From the NCBI RefSeq assembly GCF_006440775.1, contig NZ_VFTZ01000013.1, positions 1 through 64,000 on the forward strand: 64,000 nucleotides of DNA, in the 5' to 3' direction. Within the stretch, counting starts at the first letter, position 1. The number at the start of each line of letters is the position of its first letter. The notes under the pieces are model-generated. The model saw only the letters and a program-made list of their open reading frames with translations, was not told the origin of the DNA and did no database searches. Made by a program: the position numbers and the translations under genes. This DNA is from Mesorhizobium sp. B2-7-2. Its GTDB lineage: Bacteria; Pseudomonadota; Alphaproteobacteria; Rhizobiales; Rhizobiaceae. Below, piece by piece: positions 1-9,655 of this stretch.

Positions 1-168
1 GCGAAGGTAACGGCATGGATTCCAGGGTCTTCGCGACGGAGCTTCGCTCCTGCTCCGCCCTGGAATGACGATCGCGAGGGGTGTTTCGGCCAATCTCCAA
101 CGCATGCCACCTGCCAACGCAAACAGAGCCGACCGGTCAAAATCCCCTGTGCAGTGCCACTAGTTCCC
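1..168. repeat. F1 repeat, right half plus tail
   Basis: The right half of an F1 element (about 1-78, ending in CCTGGAATGACGA) is followed by a tail running to about 168. The whole stretch is nearly identical, apart from a few single-base indels, to 16770-16929. The tail runs over the stop codon and last two codons of the murein endopeptidase gene that ends here. The left part of the element lies outside the window. Confidence 0.85.
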
Positions 169-1230
169 CGGCCTTGGCCTTGGCAACGGGATGCCGATCT
201 TTGGCGTCGGCGCGAAAGCGCTTGCCGCCGCCGGGATCGCGGCGTTGCCGCTGGAGATCGCTTCCGCCGGTTCGGTCGGCTGCGGTTCGGCCACGGCGGC
301 GCCGCCATGATAGGTCACCGCTTCCAGCGAGGGCGCGTCCGGCGCATTGACCACGTCCTGGCATTGCTTGGGCAGGTTGGCCATCGTCATCAGGTCGCGC
401 GCCTTGGGCGCATCCGGATTCTTGTTCGGCCGCCACGGCTCCTCGGTGAACCACCAGGCCAGCGGCTTGCCGCAGCCATCGTCGCCCGGCGTCGTCTCTT
501 GCCCCTTGCAGAAGGGCGAGCCCGGCTGGCAGCCAATGCGCATATGGAAATGATAGTCATGGCCCCAGAACGGCCGGATCTTGCGCAGCCAGGAGCGGTC
601 GCCGGTGACGGTGTCGCAGAGCTTCTTCTTGATGCCCGGATTGACCAGGATGCGCTCGACCTCAGGATAGCTCGCCGCGCGCTTCAAAAGCAGCGTATGC
701 GCCGGCGTCCACAGCGCGTCCTTCACCAGATGCGTTTTTTCGTCGACCATCAGCGTCGCGCTCATGGTCTCGCGCTGCGCCATGGTCAGCGGCCGCTTCG
801 GCATCGGCGTCAGCCAGATATCGGCGTCGAGCCCGATCTGGTGCGAGGCGTGGCCGGTCATCATCGGTCCGCCGCGCGGCTGCGAGACGTCGCCGACCAG
901 AAGCCCCGGCCAGCCATCCGCCTGGGCATCGCGCGCTAGCTTCTCGATCAGTGCGATCATCGCCGGGTGGCCCCAGCGCCGGTTGCGCGACGGGCGCATC
1001 ACTTCCCAGGTCGGGCCGTCCATCGGCAGCGCGACGCCGCCGGTGAAGCAGCCTTTCGAGTAGAAGCCAAAGGATTGCGCGGGCGCCACGGCCGGCAGTT
1101 TTCGGGCGCCGAACAACTCCTTGGCGCGAGGTTCGGCCGAAATAGCGACAGCCGCCAGCGCGGCCAGGGCCACCAGCGCCAGGGCGGCGGTCAGGAACGG
1201 CTTGCGGTCAGGAAGCGATCGCAAATTCAT
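160..1230 (-). CDS. mepA: Penicillin-insensitive murein endopeptidase
   Basis: This is a LAS-type zinc endopeptidase (peptidase M74) that cleaves D-Ala-meso-DAP cross-links in periplasmic peptidoglycan. The 356-residue product starts with a hydrophobic signal segment (about 12-31). It carries the zinc motif GHASHQIGLDAD (H127, H130, D137) and the second motif GHDYHFH (H224, H227, H229), spaced as in E. coli MepA. The C-terminal hundred residues are a Pro/Ala-rich tail not needed for the fold. The stop codon and the last two codons (Gly-Asn) lie inside the F1 tail, so the original C-terminus may have been replaced. Confidence 0.93.
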   Translation of the reverse strand: MNLRSLPDRKPFLTAALALVALAALAAVAISAEPRAKELFGARKLPAVAPAQSFGFYSKGCFTGGVALPMDGPTWEVMRPSRNRRWGHPAMIALIEKLARDAQADGWPGLLVGDVSQPRGGPMMTGHASHQIGLDADIWLTPMPKRPLTMAQRETMSATLMVDEKTHLVKDALWTPAHTLLLKRAASYPEVERILVNPGIKKKLCDTVTGDRSWLRKIRPFWGHDYHFHMRIGCQPGSPFCKGQETTPGDDGCGKPLAWWFTEEPWRPNKNPDAPKARDLMTMANLPKQCQDVVNAPDAPSLEAVTYHGGAAVAEPQPTEPAEAISSGNAAIPAAASAFAPTPKIGIPLPRPRPGN

Positions 1231-1369
1231 CAGGCTGGGTCCCTCTCCAGTCTATCCGTTTGCCGCGCGTCAAGCGACCCGATCAGGAACGAATCATACC
1301 ACGCCGCGCGTCCCGCATCGATCAATGGTTGGAAGGTGATGTGGTCGAAAACCGCTCCGCGGTTCAGCA

Positions 1370-2272
1370 TCATCCTCGCATCGGGCTGCGCGGCTCTCCG
1401 TCCCGCCAGTTGCCCTCGGCCCACATCCGCTCCAGCGCCACCCGGTAGTTGGGAAACCGGAAGCGGTAGCCGGCCGCCTGGATCGCCTGATTCGCGACGC
1501 GCTTGTTCTCGCCATAGAAAGACCGCGCCATGGGCGAAAGTTGGGCGGTCCCGAAGGGAATTTCGGGCGGCGGCTCGACCCCCATCAGCCCAGCGGCGTA
1601 AGCCACGACGTCCTGCGGCGGCGCCGGCTCGTCATCGGTGACGTTGAAAATGCAGCCGAGATTCTTGTCGGCCAGAAGCCAGAGCGCCCCGGCGATGTCG
1701 TCGCAATGGATGCGGTTGAACACCTGTCCCGGCTTGACCAGCCGCCTTGCGGTGCCGTCTTCGAGATTGGCCAGCGCGTTGCGGCCCGGCCCGTAGATCC
1801 CGGAAAGCCGCAGGATCGCTACCGGTTTTCCGATCTCCCGGCCAAGCTTCAGCCATTCCTGTTCGGCCGCCACCCGCATCGTCGAGCGCTTCGACACCGG
1901 GCGGCACGCGCTGGTCTCGTTCACCCAGGCGCCGCCATGGTCGCCATAGACGCCGACGGTCGAGAGATAGCCTATCCACTCCAGCGCCGGCATCTTTGCC
2001 CGGATCGTTTCGCCGGCGGCGTTGAGCACCGGGTCGCCGGCCTCGTCGGGGGCGATCGAGACGATGAGATGTGTGGTCCTTGCAAGCGCTTCGCTGAGCT
2101 CGGGCGACAGCACGCCGTCGAATTGCAGCGGCTCGATGCCGGCCGACCGCAGCGCCTCAAACTTTTCCGGCGCCCGGGTCGTGCCGGAGATCGGCGCATG
2201 TTGCGCGTTGGCCCGCGCGAAAGCCTTGCCGGAATAGCCGGCGCCGAAGATGAAGAAGCGTCTTTCGCCCAT
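1370..2272 (-). CDS. NAD-dependent epimerase/dehydratase (SDR family)
   Basis: A 300-residue extended-SDR protein of the YeeZ-like group, with an N-terminal Rossmann motif FGAGYSGKAF in place of the usual GxxGxxG, and a later YLSTVGVYGD segment that holds the catalytic Tyr region. It probably acts on a cytoplasmic sugar-nucleotide-like substrate, which cannot be named from sequence. The ATG at 2272 starts the Rossmann strand (MGERRFFIFGAG). An open frame continues upstream but only as antisense or shadow of queG. It follows queG by 11 bases, so the two are probably cotranscribed. Confidence 0.85.
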   Translation of the reverse strand: MGERRFFIFGAGYSGKAFARANAQHAPISGTTRAPEKFEALRSAGIEPLQFDGVLSPELSEALARTTHLIVSIAPDEAGDPVLNAAGETIRAKMPALEWIGYLSTVGVYGDHGGAWVNETSACRPVSKRSTMRVAAEQEWLKLGREIGKPVAILRLSGIYGPGRNALANLEDGTARRLVKPGQVFNRIHCDDIAGALWLLADKNLGCIFNVTDDEPAPPQDVVAYAAGLMGVEPPPEIPFGTAQLSPMARSFYGENKRVANQAIQAAGYRFRFPNYRVALERMWAEGNWRDGEPRSPMRG

Positions 2273-2283
2273 CGATGAATCCT

Positions 2284-3435
2284 TCAATCGGCCTTCGCCG
2301 GATTTGCCGGCACCGCCAGCCATTCTTCGCGGACCGCCGCATCCGTCTCGGTCTTCAAAGCTGTGGCGGCAAGCTCGCCAAATTCGCGGTCGGAGAGCAG
2401 TCGCGACAGGGCCCAGATTGCCGCACCCCGCACCAGCGGCGAGGCATCGTCGAGCAGGCGGCGCACAATGGGCGTTAGCGAAGCGTCGTCCGAATTGCCG
2501 GCGGCGGTCAGCACATTGCGGACAAAGCGGTCGCGGCCGATGCGCTTGATCGGCGAGCCAGAGAAGAAAGCGCGGAACGCCGCGTCGTCGAGCGCGAGCA
2601 GCTCCGAAAGCGACGGCTCGCGCAGATCGGCGCGCGCGGCAAGCTTCGCCTCGGACGCCGCGCTGGCGAACTTGTTCCACGGGCAGGCGGCCAGGCAATC
2701 GTCGCAGCCATAGATGCGGTTGCCGATCGCCTCGCGGAACTCGCGCGGGATCGGCCCCTTGTTCTCGATGGTCAGATAGGAAATGCAGCGCCGCGCATCG
2801 AGCCGGTAGGGTGCGGGAAACGCGTTGGTCGGGCAGACGTCGAGACAAGCGCGGCACGAGCCGCAATGGTCGATCTCTGCCTGGTCCGGCTCAAGCTCGG
2901 CTGTGGTGAAGATCGTGCCGAGGAACAGCCATGAACCATGCGCGCGGCTGACCAGGTTGGTGTGCTTGCCTTGCCAGCCGAGCCCCGCTGCTTCGGCAAG
3001 AGGCTTTTCCATCACGGGTGCTGTATCGACAAACACCTTCACGTCGCCGCCGGCCTTTGCCACGATCTTGCCGGCGATCTCCTTCAGCCGGCCTTTCATC
3101 ACGTCGTGATAGTCGCGGTTTTGCGCATAGACCGAGATCGCGCCGCGGTCGCGCTTTTCGAGGATGGCGCGCGGATCATGGTCCGGGCCGTAATTCATGG
3201 CGAGAACGATGATCGAGCGCACCTCCGGCCACAGCGTGGAGGGTTCGGCGCGCCGCTGAACCGTCTCGGCGATCCACTCCATCGAGCCGTGAAAGCCGTC
3301 GGAGACGAATTCGGCCAAGCGGGCGGGCGCCAGCGGGATCGCGTCGGGCCGGGTCACTGCGACTGCCTCGAAGCCGGCGCGGCGCGCCTCCGCCTCGATC
3401 AGCGCGCGTAAGGTTTCAGAAGTCGAGGTCCGCAT
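2284..3435 (-). CDS. queG: Epoxyqueuosine reductase
   Basis: QueG is a cobalamin-dependent enzyme that reduces epoxyqueuosine to queuosine in the wobble base of GUN-anticodon tRNAs. The 383-residue product has the DUF1730 N-terminal domain with the catalytic-type VDTAP segment (D137). Two [4Fe-4S] cluster motifs follow: [12 protein letters not shown] (C191, C194, C197, C201) and CDDCLAACP (C244, C247, C251). A HEAT-like C-terminus completes the usual layout. Its 5' end overlaps the 3' end of the upstream GST gene by 20 bases, so the two are probably translated from one message. Confidence 0.95.
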   Translation of the reverse strand: MRTSTSETLRALIEAEARRAGFEAVAVTRPDAIPLAPARLAEFVSDGFHGSMEWIAETVQRRAEPSTLWPEVRSIIVLAMNYGPDHDPRAILEKRDRGAISVYAQNRDYHDVMKGRLKEIAGKIVAKAGGDVKVFVDTAPVMEKPLAEAAGLGWQGKHTNLVSRAHGSWLFLGTIFTTAELEPDQAEIDHCGSCRACLDVCPTNAFPAPYRLDARRCISYLTIENKGPIPREFREAIGNRIYGCDDCLAACPWNKFASAASEAKLAARADLREPSLSELLALDDAAFRAFFSGSPIKRIGRDRFVRNVLTAAGNSDDASLTPIVRRLLDDASPLVRGAAIWALSRLLSDREFGELAATALKTETDAAVREEWLAVPANPAKAD

Positions 3436-4108
3436 AATGCGATACCGGCGACAGGCCGCGCACCCGGTCGGAGAGCAGCGGCCGGAACGACGGCCGTGAT
3501 TTCACCCGCGTGTACCATTCGCGCGCGGCGCCATGCTCACGCCAGTCGATCTCGCCGAGATAATCGAGCACCGACAGCGTCGCGGCCGCCGCGAGATCGG
3601 CATAGGTCACCTTGTTGCCGGCCAGCCAATGGCGCGTGCCGGCCAGCCAGTTGGTGTATTTCATGTGCTGGCGGATGTTGGCGCGCGCGGCGCGGATGGC
3701 GGCCGAGTCCGGCGAGCCGCCGCCGGCGGTTTCCGGCATGACCGGCTTCAGCACGCGCTCCCGTACCAGATGCCGCGTCACTTCGCTTTCGGCCTTCGCC
3801 AGATACCAGTCGGTCAGCCGGCGGATTTCGGCGCGCTGCATCGGATCCTCGGCGAACAGCCGCTTGTCGCGCTTCAAGACGCCGCGCGTCTCGTCGAGGT
3901 ATTCGGCGATCACCATGGCGCCGACGATCGGCACATCGCCTTCGGCAAGCAGGATCGGCAGCGTGCCGGCCGGGTTCAGCGCCAGGAATTCCTTGCGCCT
4001 GGTCCACGGCTTTTCCTCGATCAGCGCCAGCTCCTCGCCATACTCGCCGAAGGCGAGGCGCACGAAGCGGCAGGTGGCGAACATGGGATGGTGGAAAAGC
4101 GTCAGCAT
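3416..4108 (-). CDS. Glutathione S-transferase family protein
   Basis: A 230-residue cytosolic GST-like protein. Residues 1-80 form the thioredoxin-like glutathione-binding half, with the cis-Pro/ESxAI-type region represented by [15 protein letters not shown]. Residues 95-220 form the all-helical half. The substrate is unknown. It is the first gene of a leftward group GST-queG-epimerase, a grouping common in rhizobia, and overlaps queG by 20 bases. The ATG at 4108 begins the first beta strand ([11 protein letters not shown]), which fixes the start. Confidence 0.9.
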   Translation of the reverse strand: MLTLFHHPMFATCRFVRLAFGEYGEELALIEEKPWTRRKEFLALNPAGTLPILLAEGDVPIVGAMVIAEYLDETRGVLKRDKRLFAEDPMQRAEIRRLTDWYLAKAESEVTRHLVRERVLKPVMPETAGGGSPDSAAIRAARANIRQHMKYTNWLAGTRHWLAGNKVTYADLAAAATLSVLDYLGEIDWREHGAAREWYTRVKSRPSFRPLLSDRVRGLSPVSHYADLDF

Positions 4109-4249
4109 GGTTCCGCGATGATAGGGCGCACTGGCGAATCGCTAAAGGCGCCGGTAAGTCTTGGCCGCCCGATTCCCGGGGCTGTCTTGGTGTTGCGACC
4201 TATAGGGGCACTTCCGCCCCATGACAAGCAAGCCCCTTCCTCCGCCTCG

Positions 4250-4298
4250 GAGCATGATGTCGTCCGAAAACCGCTTCACTCTTTTCGGCATCATGCTC
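4250..4298. repeat. F4 hairpin repeat
   Basis: A short palindrome with 10-base arms GAGCATGATG / CATCATGCTC and an inner partially paired CCGAAAA...TTTTCGG. It lies between the divergent GST and uppP genes, about 28 bases before the uppP start. Similar hairpins occur at 5811-5876 and 6781-6824. This motif type is familiar from rhizobial genomes. Confidence 0.75.
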
Positions 4299-4326
4299 TA
4301 GCCGCCATTCGAACCAAGAGGTTGCC

Positions 4327-5133
4327 ATGGAAAGCCAGACCATCGTCGAAGCGCTGCTGCTTGGGCTGCTGGAGGGCCTGACCGAGTTCATCCCTGTGTC
4401 CTCGACCGGCCACATCCTGCTAGCCGGGCATTTCCTCGGCTTCCATTCTACCGGCAAGGCATTCGAGATCCTGATCCAGCTCGGCGCGATCCTGGCGATC
4501 CTCAGCGTCTATTTCAGCAAGCTCTGGCAGATGCTGATCAAGCTGCCCAGCGATCCCCAGACTAGGCATTTCGTCGTCGGCATCCTGATCGCCTTCCTGC
4601 CGGCCGCCGTCATCGGCGCGCTCGCGCATGATTTCATCAAGACCATATTGTTCGAATCGCCCCGGCTGATCTGCATCATGCTGATCATCGGCGGCGTGGT
4701 GCTGCTCATCGTCGACCGCATCAACCTCAAGCCGGTCCACCACGATGTCGAGGACTTCCCGTTGAGCGTTTATCTCAAGATCGGCCTGTTCCAGTGCCTG
4801 TCGCTGATCCCCGGCACCTCGCGCTCCGGCTCGACCATCGTCGGCGCGCTGCTGATGGGCGTCGACAAGCGCGCGGCGGCCGAATTCTCCTTTTTCCTCG
4901 CCATGCCGACCATGGTCGGCGCCTTCGCCTTCGATCTTTTCAAGAACCGCAACGTGCTGACCTCGGCCGATTTGCCGATCATCGCCGTCGGCTTCATCGC
5001 CGCCTTCGTCACCGCGCTCATCGTGGTGCGCTTCCTGCTCGATTACGTCTCGAGCAACGGTTATTCGCTGTTCGGCTGGTGGCGGCTTCTGGTCGGAGGG
5101 CTCGGACTGCTGGCGTTGATGGTTTGGGGGTGA
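4327..5133 (+). CDS. uppP: Undecaprenyl-diphosphatase
   Basis: UppP (BacA) is an integral inner-membrane enzyme that dephosphorylates undecaprenyl pyrophosphate so that the lipid carrier can be reused for peptidoglycan and other envelope polymers. High levels give bacitracin resistance. The 268-residue product has the usual length and the two signature motifs [14 protein letters not shown] (17-30) and PGTSRSGST (162-170). About seven or eight hydrophobic helices are visible. It stands alone on the plus strand between repeats F4 and F2. Confidence 0.96.
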   Translation: MESQTIVEALLLGLLEGLTEFIPVSSTGHILLAGHFLGFHSTGKAFEILIQLGAILAILSVYFSKLWQMLIKLPSDPQTRHFVVGILIAFLPAAVIGALAHDFIKTILFESPRLICIMLIIGGVVLLIVDRINLKPVHHDVEDFPLSVYLKIGLFQCLSLIPGTSRSGSTIVGALLMGVDKRAAAEFSFFLAMPTMVGAFAFDLFKNRNVLTSADLPIIAVGFIAAFVTALIVVRFLLDYVSSNGYSLFGWWRLLVGGLGLLALMVWG

Positions 5134-5163
5134 GCGGCTGGGCCGCTTAACGCCGCGATCCTT

Positions 5164-5380
5164 CGCGCCCCCCTCTGTCCTGCCGGACATCTCCCCCACG
5201 AGGGGGGAGATTGGCAGCTTCGGCGCCCCGCCGACTCTACAACGCGGGCGATTGGCGAAAGCGACGGCGACATCTGATCTCCCCCCTCGTGGGGGTTGAG
5301 GAGTGGTCCACGAAGTGGACGGAAAGCCAATTGCTTGGCTTTTCGAACGACGAAAGCCGGCAGGCCAGAGGGGGGCGCTG
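5164..5380. repeat. F2 repeat with an inserted module
   Basis: Left arm GCCCCCCTCTGTCCTGCCGG with hairpin ATCTCCCCCAC...GGGGGGAGAT; right arm ends GGCAGGCCAGAGGGGGGCG. The right arm is split at about 5298-5355 by a segment containing AAGCCAATTGCTTGGCTTTT. A related segment sits inside an F3 repeat at about 57637-57690. It separates uppP from yraN, which converge here. Confidence 0.8.
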
Positions 5381-5411
5381 TCCCGCCAGCCTATCGTCAT
5401 TGAGCAGGCGC

Positions 5412-5789
5412 TCAATTCCGCCCATAAAACGCGTTCTCGACATGCACCGGCCAGCGCCAGGGCAGCACCGCCACCATGTCGAAGCGCATCGACAGCCGGC
5501 CGTAATCCGGTTGGCGCGACAGCCACAAATCCGCGGCGCCCTCGATGCGGCGCTCCGATTCACGGCCGATCGCCTCCATCGCCTCGATCAATGTCCGCCG
5601 CGCCTTGACCTCGACGAACAGCACGAGGTCGCCGCGCCGGGCGATGAGGTCGATCTCGCCGAGCCTAGTGCGGTGGCGGCGGGCAAGGATGCGATAGCCT
5701 TTCAGCATCAGCGCCAGCGCCGCCAGCCACTCGCCGCGATGACCGCGCCGATAGGCCTTTCGGCGATGGCCGATCGAACGCTCAGCCAT
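5412..5789 (-). CDS. YraN family protein (UPF0102)
   Basis: A 125-residue member of the UPF0102/YraN family, which has a restriction-endonuclease-like fold, but no reaction is established. The core [15 protein letters not shown] and LVFVEVKAR carries the expected E-D-ExK-type acidic and Lys residues. It is downstream of rsmI on the same strand, as in many proteobacteria. The 81-base gap between them is filled by an F4 hairpin. Confidence 0.9.
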   Translation of the reverse strand: MAERSIGHRRKAYRRGHRGEWLAALALMLKGYRILARRHRTRLGEIDLIARRGDLVLFVEVKARRTLIEAMEAIGRESERRIEGAADLWLSRQPDYGRLSMRFDMVAVLPWRWPVHVENAFYGRN

Positions 5790-5810
5790 CCCCGGCTCCT
5801 TTCTGTTTGA

Positions 5811-5876
5811 CCATGATCTTGTCCGAACCGAAGGTCAGCGAATGCAAAAACCGGCCTCCACTTTTCGGGATCATGG
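5811..5876. repeat. F4 hairpin repeat over the rsmI stop
   Basis: An imperfect palindrome with outer arms CCATGATC / GATCATGG and inner CCGAA...TTCGG pairing. Its right arm contains the rsmI stop codon (TGA at 5871-5873, minus strand). It lies exactly between rsmI and yraN and could act as a transcript-end or processing hairpin within the operon. Confidence 0.75.
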
Positions 5877-6761
5877 CCTGTCCTTGAGCTCGATCAGCCG
5901 GCGGTAAAGCGCCTGCTTCTGGGCGCCGGTCATCTTCGCGGCTTCCGCCGCCGCCTTCGATGCTGGCATTTCGGCGGCTAAGGACAAAAGCAGCCGGTCG
6001 ATGTCGGCCGGCTGCTCCTCCGAGGCTTCGGGCGGACCGACACAGATAACGATCTCGCCCTTCGGCGTGTCGGCCGCCGCATAGTGGCCGGCCAACTCGG
6101 CAAGCGTTCCGGTGCGCATCTCCTCGAAGGCCTTGGTCAGCTCGCGCCCGATCGCGGCTTTCCGCATGCCGCCCAGCGCCTCGACCATCGCGCCGAGCGT
6201 CTCGGCCAGACGACGCGGCGATTCGAAGAAAATCAGTGTCGCCGGCACCTGCTTGAACGTCTCCAGCTTGGTCAGCCGCTGCCCGGTCTTCACGGGCAGA
6301 AATCCGGCGAACAGGAAAGCATCGGAAGGAAGGCCGGAAGCGGTCAGCGCCGCAAGCGGAGCCGAAGGTCCAGGGATCGGCACGACGCGAATGCCGCGCT
6401 CCAGCGCCTCGCCGACCAGCCGGTAGCCGGGATCGGAAACCAAAGGCGTGCCGGCGTCGGAAATCAGCGCGACGCTCTGTCCGGCGGCCAGCGCCTCGAT
6501 CAGCTTCGGCCCGGCCTCGCCCGCATTGTGCTCGTGATAGGCAGTGGTGCGGCGGCGGATGCCGTAGCGCTCGAGCAGCACGCGCGAGACGCGCGTGTCC
6601 TCGCAGGCGACGATGTCGGCGGCGGCTAGCGTCTCCAGCGCGCGCAGCGTGATGTCGGCCAGATTGCCGATCGGCGTCGCCACCAGATAAAGCGCCGGCT
6701 GAAGCGGCCGCGCCGCGACCTCGCTCTGTCCGATCAGATAGCTGCGTTTGTCGCCGGTCAC
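5871..6761 (-). CDS. rsmI: 16S rRNA (cytidine(1402)-2'-O)-methyltransferase
   Basis: RsmI 2'-O-methylates C1402 in the decoding centre of 16S rRNA using SAM. The 296-residue product has the tetrapyrrole-methylase fold with LYLVATPIGNLADITLRAL near the N-terminus, SDAGTPLVSDPG, and PIPGPSAP. I chose a GTG start at 6761 (VTGDKRSYLIG). The frame stays open farther upstream, but that stretch is non-homologous and contains an F4 repeat (6781-6824). The C-terminus ends within another F4 repeat. Confidence 0.93.
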   Translation of the reverse strand: MTGDKRSYLIGQSEVAARPLQPALYLVATPIGNLADITLRALETLAAADIVACEDTRVSRVLLERYGIRRRTTAYHEHNAGEAGPKLIEALAAGQSVALISDAGTPLVSDPGYRLVGEALERGIRVVPIPGPSAPLAALTASGLPSDAFLFAGFLPVKTGQRLTKLETFKQVPATLIFFESPRRLAETLGAMVEALGGMRKAAIGRELTKAFEEMRTGTLAELAGHYAAADTPKGEIVICVGPPEASEEQPADIDRLLLSLAAEMPASKAAAEAAKMTGAQKQALYRRLIELKDRP

Positions 6762-6780
6762 CGAATGCCCCTCATTCCGA

Positions 6781-6824
6781 GCAATTCCAGGAAAAGTGCG
6801 TCGCGGTTTTCCGTCCGGAATTGC
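6781..6824. repeat. F4-type hairpin repeat
   Basis: A palindrome with arms GCAATTCC / GGAATTGC and inner GGAAAA...TTTTCC pairing, just upstream of rsmI. A partial copy (GAGCAATTCCAGGAAAAGC) occurs at about 54362-54380. It lies in the likely rsmI leader or promoter. Confidence 0.7.
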
Positions 6825-6974
6825 GTAAGAACCAAGTCTGTTTCGCATGGCTGACGCCCCGTTGCAAAACGTGAGGTCGAGGCAACGAAATCGCCTTGCC
6901 TTTGCCACAGTGCGGAACGAAACCCAGATCGGCGAATTTAACCCCTGATTCCCGGGAGGAGGCAGGACCGAACG

Positions 6975-7163
6975 ATGCCCAATCGCTTCGATATTTTTAT
7001 CAGCCGACTTGAAAGCAAGACCGCCCGCGAGGACATTCCTCCACATCCCATCGCCGCCGAGTCCGGCGCGCGCCGCGACAAGGCCGACCAGAAGCCTGTC
7101 CGTCACGGCGAGGCGCATGGCGAGAAGCACCGCGGCAAGCACCGCCAGAAGCACGACGCTTAA
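6975..7163 (+). CDS. Possible small His/Lys-rich protein
   Basis: A 62-codon frame starting MPNRFDIFISRLES and ending in a charged tail with repeated GEKHRGKHRQKH. A GGGAGGAGG stretch lies about 13 bases before the ATG, a little far for a ribosome site. I do not recognise a family. It is divergent from rsmI, where many rhizobia carry a penicillin-binding-protein activator gene; nothing resembling that product is visible here. It may be a real small protein or chance. Confidence 0.3.
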   Translation: MPNRFDIFISRLESKTAREDIPPHPIAAESGARRDKADQKPVRHGEAHGEKHRGKHRQKHDA

Positions 7164-7193
7164 AGCAGTTTGCGACCTTCGCGACCTCGCGCC

Positions 7194-7351
7194 TCGTCAT
7201 TCCAGGGCGGAGCAAGGAGCGAAGCGACGCGCGCAGACCCTGGAGTCCATGCCGTTACATCGACGTTCTGCCGGCGGTGCAGAATTCTGTTCCGCAGCGC
7301 CCTTCGCCCTGGTCACGGAATGGATTCTCGGGTCAAGCCCGAGAATGACGA
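7194..7351. repeat. F1 repeat
   Basis: Starts CGTCATTCCAGGGCGGAGC, has a central GCAGAATTCTG palindrome, then GTCACGGAATGGATTCTCGG, and ends GAGAATGACG. It fills the gap between the small frame at 6975 and the hypothetical gene ending at 7393. Confidence 0.8.
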
Positions 7352-7392
7352 ACGTGCGGGAAGCGCCACATCTCAGAGAGGGAAAACCGGCG

Positions 7393-7713
7393 TTACGCGT
7401 CCATGATCTCGCGTATCGATTTCGTAAGCGGTAGGTACTGATCCAAGGTAAGTCCGTTCAAGTCGAATTCTATCGAATCGTCTTTTGCGATTGCTCTTAA
7501 ATTTATCCCAACATAAGTCATGAAGCTGCGCACGACGTCAAACTCGCTCAAGCCCGATGTTTTGTGTTCCTTCGATTTCTGGTTTCTGCTGAACACGATC
7601 ACTGCTTCATAGATGTCTGGATGTTCATGGGATTTGGAAATCTCGGTCAATCCAAACTCAAAAACGTCATCCGTGTTTAAAGTTCGCAGCGTCTCATGGA
7701 TCAGGAACTTCAT
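7393..7713 (-). CDS. Hypothetical protein, A+T-richer gene
   Basis: A 106-residue protein starting MKFLIHETLRTLNTDDVFEF, with mixed alpha/beta character and no signal peptide or membrane segment. I do not recognise a family. I chose the ATG at 7713 because AGGA lies six bases upstream; another ATG seven codons earlier has no such site. Base composition is clearly lower in G+C than in its neighbours rsmI and hemW, and an F1 repeat abuts its 3' end, so it may be recently acquired. Confidence 0.6.
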   Translation of the reverse strand: MKFLIHETLRTLNTDDVFEFGLTEISKSHEHPDIYEAVIVFSRNQKSKEHKTSGLSEFDVVRSFMTYVGINLRAIAKDDSIEFDLNGLTLDQYLPLTKSIREIMDA

Positions 7714-7808
7714 TGCAGGTCCTATTGGATGCACCGCGACGGCATTCGGCTGAAGCTAGCAGAATGTCTAACATACACGCGCAGATCGAAAAAACAGTCG
7801 ACGGTCGA

Positions 7809-8981
7809 CTACCTGGCTAAATCCGCCACCACGGCATCCAGCACGATCATGCCGGCGGTCGTGGCACGGAGCCTTGCATTGCCGACCGGCGCCACCAGGC
7901 CTTCTTCCTGCAGCACCGAAAGCCGCGCGCTCGACAGGCCGCGACCCGAGAGCGCCTCGTAGCGCTGCAGGTCGATGCCTTCGGCAAGCCTCAGGCCCAT
8001 CAGCAGGAACTCGTCCGCCTCTTCGGAACGCGTCAGGATCTCGCCGCCGGTGACGCCGTGGCCTTTGGCCCCGACCAGATTGGCCCAGGTCTCCGGCATT
8101 CTTTCTGCAATCGTCACGGTACGGCGGCCGTTCTCGACGAAGCGGCCATGCGCGCCGGGGCCGACGCCGACATATTCACCGTAGCGCCAATAGGTCAGAT
8201 TGTGCCGGCTTTCCGCGCCCGGCCGCGCGTGGTTGGAAATCTCATAGGCGGGCAGGCCATGCGCCTTCGTCACCTCCTGCGTCAGCGCGTAGAGATCGGC
8301 GGCATGGTCGTTGTCGGGCAGCGTGAATTTGCGCGCAGCGTAAAGCGCGTGGAAGGGCGTGCCCTCCTCGATGGTCAGCTGATAGAGCGAAAGATGGTCG
8401 ACGGCATAGCCGATCGCCTGCTCCAGCTCCGCCCCCCATGCATCCGGCGTCTGGCCGGGCCGCGCGTAGATCAGGTCGAAGGACAGCCGCGGAAAAATTT
8501 CGCGCGCGAGGCCAATGGCGTGCAGCGCCTCCTCGACATTGTGCAGCCGGCCGAGGAAGCGCAGGTCCTTGTCGTTCAGCGCCTGCACGCCGAGCGAGAC
8601 GCGGTTGACGCCGGCTGCGCGGTAGCCGCGGAAGCGCTCGGCCTCGACCGAGGACGGATTGGCCTCCAGCGTCACCTCGATGCCTGCGGGCACCGACCAG
8701 TTCCTCGCCACTGCCTCCAGCACGGCGCCGACGGTTTCCGGCTTCATCAATGACGGCGTGCCGCCGCCGAGGAAGATGCTGGTCACCTCGCGCGGCCCGG
8801 TGCGGTCGCGCATGGTCTTGAGCTCCGTCTCGAAGGCGCGGGCAAAACGCTCCTGGTCGACCGGCTGGTGGCGGACATGGCTGTTGAAGTCGCAATAAGG
8901 GCACTTGGCCGCGCAGAACGGCCAGTGGATATAGACGCCGAAGCCGGGGCTGCGGTCGAGCGGTAGGGTCACTGCGCTCAT
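7809..8981 (-). CDS. hemW: Radical SAM heme chaperone HemW
   Basis: HemW binds heme and a [4Fe-4S] cluster and is thought to deliver heme to respiratory enzymes. It was formerly annotated as oxygen-independent coproporphyrinogen oxidase. The 390-residue product has the CxxxCxxC motif at C23, C27 and C30 ([11 protein letters not shown]), followed by the SAM-binding IFLGGGTPS segment, and a C-terminal HemN-like domain. The ATG at 8981 overlaps the rdgB stop by four bases (ATGA). That supports this start over an open extension upstream. Confidence 0.94.
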   Translation of the reverse strand: MSAVTLPLDRSPGFGVYIHWPFCAAKCPYCDFNSHVRHQPVDQERFARAFETELKTMRDRTGPREVTSIFLGGGTPSLMKPETVGAVLEAVARNWSVPAGIEVTLEANPSSVEAERFRGYRAAGVNRVSLGVQALNDKDLRFLGRLHNVEEALHAIGLAREIFPRLSFDLIYARPGQTPDAWGAELEQAIGYAVDHLSLYQLTIEEGTPFHALYAARKFTLPDNDHAADLYALTQEVTKAHGLPAYEISNHARPGAESRHNLTYWRYGEYVGVGPGAHGRFVENGRRTVTIAERMPETWANLVGAKGHGVTGGEILTRSEEADEFLLMGLRLAEGIDLQRYEALSGRGLSSARLSVLQEEGLVAPVGNARLRATTAGMIVLDAVVADLAR

Positions 8982-9655
8982 GCGGGTCCTGATCGCGCCA
9001 AATCCAATCTGGCCAAATTCAATCGCGCTTCGGCGAATTTCTGAAAGGCGCGGGCGCGGTGCGAAAGCGCCGTCGCCTGGCCGGGCTTCCAGCCATGCTT
9101 TTCTTGCGCGCTCATCTCGCCAAAAGTCCTGTCGAAACCGTTGGGCAGGAACACCGGATCGTAGCCGAAACCGAGCGTGCCGCGCGGCGGCCACACCAGC
9201 GCGCCTTCGGCCTCGCCCCGGTAATATTCGGCTTCGCCGTCGGGAAAGGCGAGGCAGATGACGGCGACGAAGCGGCCGGCGCGCTGCGCGGGCTCCGTAG
9301 CGCCGACCTCCTGCAGCGCCACCTCGGTGCGCTGCATGGCCATGCCGAAATCCCTGCTGCCGTCCGGCGTCTCGGCCCAGTTGGCAGTATAGACACCGGG
9401 CGCGCCGTCGAGCGCGTCGACGCAGAGCCCGGAATCATCAGAAAGTGCCGGCAGGCCGGTCGCCTTGGCGGCCGCATATGCCTTGATATAGGCGTTCTCC
9501 TCGAAGGTGGTGCCGGTCTCATCCGGCTCGGGCAGGCCGTATTCCTTGGCCGATTTCGCCTCGAAGCCGAACGGCGCCATCAGGTCGGCGAATTCGCGCA
9601 GCTTGCCTTCATTGTGGCTGGCGACGACGATCTTTTTTCCGTTGAGCGAGTGCAT
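8978..9655 (-). CDS. rdgB: XTP/dITP diphosphatase (RdgB/HAM1 family)
   Basis: This housecleaning enzyme hydrolyses non-canonical purine triphosphates (ITP, XTP) to monophosphates and pyrophosphate, keeping them out of DNA. The 225-residue product has the substrate-binding [10 protein letters not shown] near the N-terminus, the catalytic [11 protein letters not shown] and the C-terminal ALSHRARAF. The ATG at 9655 overlaps the VOC gene stop (TGATG), and the 3' end overlaps hemW by four bases. The three genes are therefore translationally coupled. Confidence 0.94.
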   Translation of the reverse strand: MHSLNGKKIVVASHNEGKLREFADLMAPFGFEAKSAKEYGLPEPDETGTTFEENAYIKAYAAAKATGLPALSDDSGLCVDALDGAPGVYTANWAETPDGSRDFGMAMQRTEVALQEVGATEPAQRAGRFVAVICLAFPDGEAEYYRGEAEGALVWPPRGTLGFGYDPVFLPNGFDRTFGEMSAQEKHGWKPGQATALSHRARAFQKFAEARLNLARLDLARSGPA

